NCBI GenBank assembly: GCA_041601535.1
Contig: JBFIHZ010000132.1
Location: 1 to 9,799, forward strand
From: JBFIHZ01 sp041601535
GTDB lineage: Bacteria; Pseudomonadota; Gammaproteobacteria; Xanthomonadales; SZUA-36
Direction: 5' to 3'
DNA: 9,799 bases
A program made the position numbers and the translations under genes. Numbering within the stretch: the first letter of the stretch is position 1; each line of letters begins with the position of its first letter. The notes beneath the pieces were generated by a model. It saw only the letters and a list, made by a program, of their open reading frames with translations, did not search any database and was not told the origin of the DNA. This document shows, piece by piece, positions 1 through 6,005 of the stretch.

Positions 1-267
1 CTGCAGCAGGCTGACCGGGCCGGTTTCCGCCCGGCTCTTGTCCGCTTCGGTCAGCTGCCGCCAGGTGGTGCTGCGGCGGTTGATCAGCTGCGCGGCGTAA
101 TCTGATGCCAGCCACTGCTCCAGCCGGTCTGCTTCGAGGCCGTCGGCGCGCACGTCGCGGTAGTCAAACTCCACGCCTTGCTGCCGCAGCCAGGCCTGCG
201 CCTTGCGGCAGGTATCGCAGGACTTGAGCCCGTACATCACTACGGTACCGGCGGCCTTAGCCGACAT
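1..267 (-). CDS. ArsC/Spx-family (YffB-like) thioredoxin-fold protein, 3' part missing
   Basis: The first 89 codons are present; the C-terminus lies beyond the left edge of the window (family members are about 115-120 residues). The protein opens with a beta strand followed by YGLKSCDTCRKA, matching the YGIKNCDTIKKA start of E. coli YffB, and continues with a helix, a YRDVRADGL strand-turn and an NRRSTTWRQL segment matching YffB's NTRGTTWRKL. YffB-type proteins are annotated as arsenate-reductase-like, but their substrate is not firmly established; glutathione-dependent thiol reduction has been proposed. A second cysteine (Cys17 and Cys20, CxxC) is present where E. coli YffB has isoleucine, which resembles the Spx redox switch. 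The ATG at 267 overlaps the dapD end by 11 nt. The next ATG (237) would cut into the first strand, so 267 is preferred although neither has a strong ribosome binding site. It is the last gene seen of the map operon. The family call is firm, the function is not. Confidence 0.87.
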   Translation of the reverse strand, partial: MSAKAAGTVVMYGLKSCDTCRKAQAWLRQQGVEFDYRDVRADGLEADRLEQWLASDYAAQLINRRSTTWRQLTEADKSRAETGPVSLLQ

Positions 268-1111
268 CGCGCAACAACTCGTTGACGCTGGTGCGGGAAC
301 GGGTTTTCTCGTCCACCTGCTTGACGATGACCGCGCAATACAGTGAATGACTGCCGTCTGCGGCCGGCAGTGAACCCGGCACCACCACCGAACCCGCCGG
401 AACGCGCCCCTGGGTGATTTCACCGGTTTCACGGTTGTAAATTCGCGTGCTCTGGCCGAGAAACACTCCCATGGAAAGCACGCTGCCGCGTTCAACCACC
501 ACGCCTTCAACCACTTCGGAGCGGGCACCGATAAAGCAGCCGTCTTCGATAATGGTCGGGGTGGCCTGCAGCGGCTCAAGCACACCGCCGATGCCCACGC
601 CGCCCGACAGGTGTACGTGCTTGCCAATCTGCGCACAGGAACCCACCGTGGCCCAGGTATCCACCATGGTGCCTTCACCGACATAGGCGCCTATGTTCAC
701 GTAGCTGGGCATCAGCACCGCATCGTGTCCGATATAGGCTCCACGCCGCACCGTGGCCGGCGGCACAATGCGCGCTCCTACCTCGGAAATATGGCTGGCT
801 GCTTCACCTCCCCAGCGTAACGGCACCTTGTCAAAATAGCGGCTGGCACCGCCTTCGATGACTTCGTTGCGATGGGTACGGAAGGACAGCAGTACGGCTT
901 TTTTCAGCCACTCGTTAACCAGCCATTGGGAAGGTCCGCTGACGGTATCTGGCTGGGCCACGCGCAGCTCGCCGGCTTCCAGCAGGTCCAGGCAGTCTTC
1001 AATGTCGGCCTTCAATTCGATGGGCGCAGTGTTTGGCGATATTTCGCTGCGATTTTCCCAGGCTGCTTCGATCCGCTGTTGCATTGCTGCCAGCTCGGTG
1101 GCTTCAGTCAT
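257..1111 (-). CDS. dapD: 2,3,4,5-tetrahydropyridine-2,6-dicarboxylate N-succinyltransferase
   Basis: This cytoplasmic enzyme transfers succinyl from succinyl-CoA to tetrahydrodipicolinate, the committing step of the succinylase route to meso-diaminopimelate (peptidoglycan) and lysine. The 284 residues (274 in E. coli) comprise an N-terminal helical domain (about 1-105) and a left-handed beta-helix of hexapeptide repeats (about 115-245), with the near-invariant stretch MVDTWATVGSCAQIG at 149-163 followed by HLSGGVGIGGVLEP at 167-180. Asp151 and Glu199 correspond to the E. coli catalytic pair Asp141 and Glu189 at a constant offset of 10. The C-terminus SLYCAVIVKQVDEKTR at 256-271 is also typical. 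The start lies 5 nt after the glnD stop and has an AAAGG site embedded in the glnD end. The stop overlaps the following ArsC-like gene. The gene is intact, with nothing odd apart from the slightly longer N-terminal part. Confidence 0.98.
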   Translation of the reverse strand: MTEATELAAMQQRIEAAWENRSEISPNTAPIELKADIEDCLDLLEAGELRVAQPDTVSGPSQWLVNEWLKKAVLLSFRTHRNEVIEGGASRYFDKVPLRWGGEAASHISEVGARIVPPATVRRGAYIGHDAVLMPSYVNIGAYVGEGTMVDTWATVGSCAQIGKHVHLSGGVGIGGVLEPLQATPTIIEDGCFIGARSEVVEGVVVERGSVLSMGVFLGQSTRIYNRETGEITQGRVPAGSVVVPGSLPAADGSHSLYCAVIVKQVDEKTRSRTSVNELLRDVG

Positions 1112-1116
1112 ATTTC

Positions 1117-3837
1117 TTAACCTTTAATCAAATTGTTTCGGATGGATTCGGCCAGCGCCTGCTGCGCTTGCTCGGTGAGGGGTTGGTGATTGGCATCGCT
1201 GACCTGGAAGATGTCCTCCACCCGCTCGCCAAAGGTTGCAATGCGCGCATCATGTACCTGCACGTTTTCCTTCACCATGGCGGCGGCGACACGCGACAGC
1301 AGGCCGGGCTGGTCGCTGCACTCCAGTTCCAGCAAGGTGCCGAGGCGGTCCGGATCCGGCGAAAAGCGGATCACCGGATCACTGATAAAATGGCGCAGGC
1401 GCCGCGGCAACGGCCGTTTTACCATGGGCCGCTGGTCTTCGGTCTGAATGGCCGCGCGCAAGCGCTTCACCAGTTCATCTGCATCGGTTTCTTGCAGCAC
1501 GTTGCCTTGCTGATCCATCAACTGGAACAAGTCAAAACTGTAGCCATCGTTGGTGGTGAGGATGCGCGCCGACATGACATTCAGGCCCATCTCATCAAAC
1601 ACGGTGACGATGGAGGCAAACAATCCGTCGTGATCCGCCACGCACACCAGCAGCTCAGAAACGCCATGAGGCTGTACACCGCGCACTGCGATATGGCCGT
1701 CTTTTTGCGGATCGGTTTCACGCGCGCGTACGATCGCCTCGGTGCACCATTCCAGCTGTTCCGTGGACAGGCGCAAAAAGGCGTGTTCGGGCAGTGTTTT
1801 CCAGATGCCGCGAATGGCGGTGGATGACAGGTTGCGGCGCAGCAGGCGGCTGAGCGCACTGGCGCGGGTTTCGCGGATGGCCATTTCGCGCTGCATCGGA
1901 TTATCCAGCCCGCGGCGCAGGGCCGCCCCGGCCTGCAGGTACAGGTCCCACAGCAAACTGTTTCTCCAGCCGTTCCACAGCTTGGGACTGGTGGCCGCGA
2001 TATCGGCTACGGTCAGCAGGTACAGGTGATCCAGGTAACGGGTAGTGCCCACCAGCGCGGCAAATTCCTGGATGGTGGCCGGGTCTGTCAGGTCCTTGCG
2101 CTGGGCGGTGCGCGACATCAGCAAATGCTGCTTGACCAGCCAGGAAATCATATCCACATCAGCGGCTTCGAGATCCAGCCTGGAGCAAAACTCCTGGGCA
2201 TCGACAGCGCCCAGCTCGGAATGGTCCCCTCCCCGGCCCTTGGCGATGTCGTGAAACAGCGCCGCCAGGTAGAGCAGTTCCGGCCGTTCAATGCGTTTGA
2301 AAACCGATTGGGAATGCGGGAACTGATCGCGGTACTTGCCGTAGGCAAAGCGCCGCAGGTTACGCACCGCGAACAGGGTGTGCTGATCCACGGTGTAGAC
2401 ATGAAACAGGTCGTACTGCATGCGGCCAACGATATTGCCGAATTGCGGAATCCATTCAGCCAGAACACCGTATCGGTTCATGCGCTGCAGCTGCGTGTAC
2501 ACCCCTTCTGGCTGGCGCAGCAGTTCCAGGAAATAGGCATTCACCTGCTCGTCTGCGCGGAACGCATCATCAATCAGGTACAGGTTGTCGCGCACCAGGC
2601 GGATGGTGGATGCGCCCACACCGCGCACTTCCTCATGCTGTGCCAGCAGCAGGAACATTTCCATCAGCGCGGCCGGACGGCGCAGAAAAACCGCGTCATC
2701 ACGCGCTTCCAGGTAACCTTTGCGCACCTGGAACTCTTCCCCCAGTTTGTGCAGTGGTTCCTCTTCGATCTGGCCCAGCTCTTCCTGGAACAGCTGCAGC
2801 AGCCGTTCATTGAGGCGCTCCAGCTGCATTACGGTGCGGTAGTAGCCCTGCATGAACTGTTCCACCGCCAGGTTGGAGCCTTTATCGACGAAACCAAAGC
2901 GTTCCGCTATCTGGCGCTGGAAATCAAACAGCAGACGATCCTCGGCGCGTCCCGCCAACAGGTGCAGGGCGTAACGCACCCGCCACAGGAAGCGCTCGTC
3001 TTCGATCAGGTCAGCGTGTTCGTTGTCTGTCAGAAAGCCGTGATCGACCAGGCCGTGCAGAGTCTGTGCACCAAAGTGGCGCTTGGCCACCCATCCGATC
3101 ATCTGGATGTCCCGCAATCCACCGGGCCCTTCCTTGATGTTGGGTTCAAGGTTGTAGGCGGTTTCGTGATAACGGCTGTGACGTTGTTGCTGCTCGGTAA
3201 ACTTGGCGGCAAAGAACTCATCCGCCGGCCACATTTTATCCGGCGACAGGGCTTCATTCAGGCGATCGAACAGTTCTGCCGGGCCATCCAGCAGACGGGT
3301 TTCCATCAGGGTGGTTGCCGTGCTTACATCCCGCAGCGCTTCTTCCGCACACTCATCCACGGTACGTACACTATGCCCAAGGTAGAAGCCGCAATCCCAT
3401 AACAACTGAATGAACACTTCCAGCGCTTCCGCCGGCAGACCGCCGTCAAATGAGCGGTCCAGCAGAATCAGCAGATCGACGTCGGAATGTGGATGCAATT
3501 CACCCCGACCGAATCCGCCTACCGCGACCAGGCAGATTTCATCCAGGCACGGCATGATGCGGTGCCAGGCGAGTAACAACAGCTGCTCCACCATCCAGGC
3601 ACGCGAGCGCACCAGTTGCACCACATCTTCGCCATCCCACAGGCGCTGGGCCAGCTGTTCATCGGCCTGGGTCAGTGAATCGCGAATGGATTCGCGCAGT
3701 TCCACCGCCAGCTGCTGGATTTCTTCGATGGTATCAGCGGAGCGCACCGCGTTGCGGCAGGCCAGGTCAACTGCCCTTAACATCGCGGGGTCCAGGCACC
3801 CGCGGGATGCCTGCGGGGCGGCAAGCCGTTCGTACAT
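1117..3837 (-). CDS. glnD: Bifunctional [protein-PII] uridylyltransferase/uridylyl-removing enzyme
   Basis: GlnD is the cytoplasmic glutamine sensor of nitrogen control. It uridylylates PII proteins (GlnB/GlnK) when glutamine is low and removes UMP when glutamine is high, thereby setting glutamine synthetase adenylylation and NtrBC activity. The 906 residues (890 in E. coli) show the full layout: a nucleotidyltransferase domain with GGFGRGELHPHSDVD at 107-121 (metal-binding Asp119 and Asp121), the conserved KEGPGGLRDIQ at 235-245, an HD hydrolase domain with LFHDIAKG at 527-534 (His529, Asp530), and two C-terminal ACT domains at about 727-795 and 834-905 that bind glutamine. Both catalytic centres are intact. 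The gene starts 2 nt after the map stop, without an obvious Shine-Dalgarno of its own, so translation is probably coupled to map; the next in-frame ATG (Met19) is possible but less natural. It shares an operon with map and dapD, as in other Gammaproteobacteria. Confidence 0.98.
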   Translation of the reverse strand: MYERLAAPQASRGCLDPAMLRAVDLACRNAVRSADTIEEIQQLAVELRESIRDSLTQADEQLAQRLWDGEDVVQLVRSRAWMVEQLLLLAWHRIMPCLDEICLVAVGGFGRGELHPHSDVDLLILLDRSFDGGLPAEALEVFIQLLWDCGFYLGHSVRTVDECAEEALRDVSTATTLMETRLLDGPAELFDRLNEALSPDKMWPADEFFAAKFTEQQQRHSRYHETAYNLEPNIKEGPGGLRDIQMIGWVAKRHFGAQTLHGLVDHGFLTDNEHADLIEDERFLWRVRYALHLLAGRAEDRLLFDFQRQIAERFGFVDKGSNLAVEQFMQGYYRTVMQLERLNERLLQLFQEELGQIEEEPLHKLGEEFQVRKGYLEARDDAVFLRRPAALMEMFLLLAQHEEVRGVGASTIRLVRDNLYLIDDAFRADEQVNAYFLELLRQPEGVYTQLQRMNRYGVLAEWIPQFGNIVGRMQYDLFHVYTVDQHTLFAVRNLRRFAYGKYRDQFPHSQSVFKRIERPELLYLAALFHDIAKGRGGDHSELGAVDAQEFCSRLDLEAADVDMISWLVKQHLLMSRTAQRKDLTDPATIQEFAALVGTTRYLDHLYLLTVADIAATSPKLWNGWRNSLLWDLYLQAGAALRRGLDNPMQREMAIRETRASALSRLLRRNLSSTAIRGIWKTLPEHAFLRLSTEQLEWCTEAIVRARETDPQKDGHIAVRGVQPHGVSELLVCVADHDGLFASIVTVFDEMGLNVMSARILTTNDGYSFDLFQLMDQQGNVLQETDADELVKRLRAAIQTEDQRPMVKRPLPRRLRHFISDPVIRFSPDPDRLGTLLELECSDQPGLLSRVAAAMVKENVQVHDARIATFGERVEDIFQVSDANHQPLTEQAQQALAESIRNNLIKG
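1121..1125 (-). promoter_or_regulatory. Ribosome binding site of dapD inside the 3' end of glnD
   Basis: AAAGG, formed by the last Lys-Gly codons of glnD, sits 9 nt before the dapD ATG. The site fixes the dapD start at 1111 and means glnD translation runs across the dapD initiation region, consistent with coupled expression. Confidence 0.7.
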
Positions 3838-3839
3838 AA

Positions 3840-4676
3840 TCAGAGGTCGTCGTCAGGTAAACGGGTCAGTACATCATATCCGTCTTCGGTGACCGCTATG
3901 GTGTGCTCCCACTGCGCAGACAGGCTGCGGTCACGCGTCACCACGGTCCAGCCATCAGGCAACAGCCGGGTTTCCTTGCGGCCAATATTGATCATTGGCT
4001 CAATGGTAAACACCATACCGGGCACCAGCACTTCACCCGTACCTTCGCGGCCATAGTGCAGCACTTGCGGATCTTCGTGAAACACGCGGCCAATACCGTG
4101 GCCACAGTACTCACGCACCACGGAGCAGCCGTGGCCTTCAGCGTATTTCTGGATGGCCGCGCCGATATCACCCAGCTGCGCGCCGGGACGCACCAGTTCA
4201 ATGCCCGTAACCATCGACTGGTAGGCGATGTCTGATATGCGCTGGCCTTTAACCGTCGGCTTGCCCACCTGGAACATCTTGCTGGTATCGCCATGCCAGC
4301 CATTTTTGATGACGGTGACGTCAATATTGACGATATCGCCATCACGTAACACTTTGTCTCCCGGAATACCGTGACAGATCACGTGGTTGACAGAGGTGCA
4401 GATGGACTTGGGAAAACCCCGGTAATTCAGCGGAGCGGGAATGGCCTGCTGCTGTTCGGTGATGTACTCGTGGCAGATGCGGTCCAGTTCGCCGGTGGTC
4501 ACACCAGGCTGCACATGCGGCCTGATCATGCGCAACACCTCGGCCGCCAGTTGTCCGGCAACCCGCATTTCTTCCACTTCTTCCCTGCTTTTTAATGTAA
4601 TACCCATGTTTTTGCGTTTACCCAACAGGTTTTGCAAGGACTCAAACACTTTGGCGCCCAGCTCAAAAGAAACCAT
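3840..4676 (-). CDS. map: Methionine aminopeptidase, type I
   Basis: This cytoplasmic metalloenzyme removes the initiator methionine from nascent proteins. All five metal ligands and the catalytic histidine are present; numbered from the ATG at 4607 they are His79, Asp96, Asp107, His170, Glu203 and Glu234, each one less than in E. coli MAP. Signature stretches include CHGIPGDK, NIDVTVIKNGWHGDTSKMF, EYCGHGIGRVFHEDPQV, FTIEPM and SAQWEHT. Three starts are possible. ATG 4607 gives 255 residues that align with the E. coli N-terminus (MGITLKSREEVEEMRVAG against MAISIKTPEDIEKMRVAG) but lacks a clear ribosome binding site. ATG 4676 has AAAAGG at 8-nt spacing and adds 23 residues of amphipathic, basic-ended sequence. 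ATG 4733 would overlap the divergent promoter and is unlikely. I chose 4676 for its ribosome binding site. The enzyme identity is certain, the start is not. It is the first gene of the leftward operon. Confidence 0.95.
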   Translation of the reverse strand: MVSFELGAKVFESLQNLLGKRKNMGITLKSREEVEEMRVAGQLAAEVLRMIRPHVQPGVTTGELDRICHEYITEQQQAIPAPLNYRGFPKSICTSVNHVICHGIPGDKVLRDGDIVNIDVTVIKNGWHGDTSKMFQVGKPTVKGQRISDIAYQSMVTGIELVRPGAQLGDIGAAIQKYAEGHGCSVVREYCGHGIGRVFHEDPQVLHYGREGTGEVLVPGMVFTIEPMINIGRKETRLLPDGWTVVTRDRSLSAQWEHTIAVTEDGYDVLTRLPDDDL

Positions 4677-4684
4677 TGTACATG

Positions 4685-4690
4685 CCTTTT
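4685..4690 (-). promoter_or_regulatory. Ribosome binding site supporting the upstream map start
   Basis: AAAAGG lies 8 nt before the in-frame ATG at 4676. No comparable site precedes the ATG at 4607, where only GGGT about 12 nt away is seen. This is the main argument for an N-terminally extended MAP. A chance purine run cannot be excluded. Confidence 0.5.
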
Positions 4691-4695
4691 GCCCT

Positions 4696-4724
4696 ATGAC
4701 TAAACGCGCCGCTACTGGGATAAT
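4696..4724 (+). promoter_or_regulatory. Predicted sigma70 promoter with extended -10 for the efflux operon
   Basis: ATGACT (-35, 4 of 6 matches to TTGACA) is followed after 17 nt by GATAAT (-10 at 4719-4724, 5 of 6 matches to TATAAT), and the -10 is preceded by TGG, an extended -10 element. Transcription would begin near 4731, leaving a leader of about 45 nt before the adaptor gene. It lies in the 99-bp divergent intergenic region. On the opposite strand I could find no convincing -35/-10 pair for map, so the map promoter may be weak, overlap this one, or lie inside the adaptor gene. No clear operator palindrome is seen beyond short ones (TAATTA at 4721-4726, TCCGGA at 4752-4757). This is a prediction by eye only. 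Confidence 0.5.
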
Positions 4725-4761
4725 TAGCTCCAATCAGACGGCCCGGCCTGTTCCGGAGCAC

Positions 4762-4767
4762 AAGGAG
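4762..4767 (+). promoter_or_regulatory. Ribosome binding site of the adaptor gene
   Basis: AAGGAG, a near-perfect Shine-Dalgarno, lies 8 nt before ATG 4776 and 5 nt before the in-frame TTG at 4773. The spacing and the stronger codon favour ATG 4776 as the start. Confidence 0.75.
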
Positions 4768-4775
4768 AAAAATTG

Positions 4776-6005
4776 ATGCGGAAGATTTTGCGGATTCTGT
4801 TACCGCCGGGTCTGGTCGTGCTCGCAATTGTCGTTGTGGCCGGTCTGTACCAGCTGGCCCAGGGCAAGCGCCCCGAGCGCAAGGAAGAAGCCGAAGCGGC
4901 CGTGTTGGTTGAAACCATACCAGCCCGGGTGCAATCGCTGAATCTGACCATCAGCTCTCAAGGCACCGTAAAACCGCGCACCGAAACCACCCTGGTGGCG
5001 GAAGTCGGTGGAAAAATCATCCAGGTATCCCCCAATTTCGTCGCCGGCGGCTTTTTCCGCAACGGCGAGACCCTGCTGCAAATCGACCCAAGTGACTATG
5101 ATGCGGCGCTGCAACGTGCGCAGGCCGACCTGGCCGCGCGTGAAGCGCAACTGGCAGACCAGCAAGCGCGCTCTGACCAGGCACTGAAAGACTGGAAAAA
5201 CCTCGGACGCAGCGGTGAACCTTCCGACCTGACCTTGCGTAAACCGCAACTGGCTGAAGCGCAGGCGGCGGTGAAAGCGGCCCAGGCAAGCCTTTTGGAA
5301 GCAAGACGCGACCTGGAGCGCACCCGTATAACCGCGCCCTATGACGGACTGGTGCGCAACAAGCAGGCTGACGTGGGGCAGTATGTATCACCGGGCACCC
5401 CGCTGGGGGTGAGTTTTTCAATTGAAACCGCTGAAATCCGCCTGCCGTTGACCAGCCGTGATATCGGCTTTCTGCAGCTGCCGTCGGCCACGGCCGATGC
5501 ACAGCAAACCGGCCCGCGGGTGCGGCTGACTGCCGCCGGCTCCGGCATCACCGGTGAGTGGTGGGCGGAGATCATCCGCACCGAAGGTGTGATTGATGAA
5601 GCCAGCCGGGTGCTGTACGCGGTGGCTGAAGTGGTAGACCCGTATGCGGTGCTGGGTCAGAGCGAACAATCGGCGTTGCGCATGGGAACCTTCGTGCGGG
5701 CTGAAATCGAGGGGATCAGGGCCGACAACGTGATTGCGCTGCCCCGCTCCGTGCTGCGGCAGGACAACACCGTGCTGGTGGCCAATGATCAGCGCAAGCT
5801 GGAAATCCGCCCGGTTGAGGTATTGCGGGCTGAACCGGAAATTGTCTATCTCACCTCCGGGATACGCGATGGAGAACGGGTTATTACCACTGCGATGGAC
5901 GCCCCGCTGCCCAACACCCAATTGGCCATCAGCGGTGAGCCTGCGCCGGCCGGCGCGACTGATTCCGTCGCGGAACAACGCAGTCTGGCAGGTGACCGGC
6001 CTTGA
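4776..6005 (+). CDS. RND efflux periplasmic adaptor (membrane fusion) subunit, HlyD family
   Basis: The 409-residue protein would be anchored in the inner membrane and bridge the RND permease to an outer-membrane channel. Residues 5-27 form a single hydrophobic N-terminal segment after basic MRKILR. There is no lipobox cysteine, so it is a membrane-anchored rather than lipidated adaptor. A first lipoyl half (about 70-104, ending GETLLQIDPSDYDA) leads into an Ala/Gln/Arg-rich coiled-coil hairpin (about 106-182). The second lipoyl half at 183-211 carries the family signature RTRITAPYDGLV and ends at VGQYVSPGTPL. A beta-barrel (about 215-315) and a membrane-proximal domain (about 318-385) follow, and the last 25 residues look disordered. 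The gene has a strong ribosome binding site and its own predicted promoter. Its stop overlaps the permease start, the standard adaptor-permease pairing. The family is certain; substrate and specific gene name cannot be told from sequence. Confidence 0.95.
   Translation: MRKILRILLPPGLVVLAIVVVAGLYQLAQGKRPERKEEAEAAVLVETIPARVQSLNLTISSQGTVKPRTETTLVAEVGGKIIQVSPNFVAGGFFRNGETLLQIDPSDYDAALQRAQADLAAREAQLADQQARSDQALKDWKNLGRSGEPSDLTLRKPQLAEAQAAVKAAQASLLEARRDLERTRITAPYDGLVRNKQADVGQYVSPGTPLGVSFSIETAEIRLPLTSRDIGFLQLPSATADAQQTGPRVRLTAAGSGITGEWWAEIIRTEGVIDEASRVLYAVAEVVDPYAVLGQSEQSALRMGTFVRAEIEGIRADNVIALPRSVLRQDNTVLVANDQRKLEIRPVEVLRAEPEIVYLTSGIRDGERVITTAMDAPLPNTQLAISGEPAPAGATDSVAEQRSLAGDRP
5990..5995 (+). promoter_or_regulatory. 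Ribosome binding site supporting the TTG start of the RND permease
   Basis: AGGTGA, within the last codons of the adaptor gene, lies 6 nt before the TTG at 6002. The same TTG overlaps the adaptor TGA stop (TTGA). The good spacing and the absence of a nearer ATG or GTG ahead of the first membrane segment support TTG as the real start. Confidence 0.65.

Noticed and set aside
1033..1827. A 264-codon plus-strand open frame opposite the glnD/dapD junction
   Set aside because: It overlaps two certain genes on the other strand and shows no family features; it is a shadow frame.
2026..3402. A 458-codon open frame on the plus strand opposite glnD
   Set aside because: It lies wholly antisense to an intact, fully recognisable glnD. 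Its translation is rich in Gln, His and Val with no recognisable domain, as expected from the complement of a GC-rich gene.
4608..4733. The longest possible MAP reading (297 residues, from ATG 4733)
   Set aside because: It would start inside the divergent promoter region, just beyond the -10 element, without a ribosome binding site, and its first 19 residues have no counterpart that I know of in MAP proteins.
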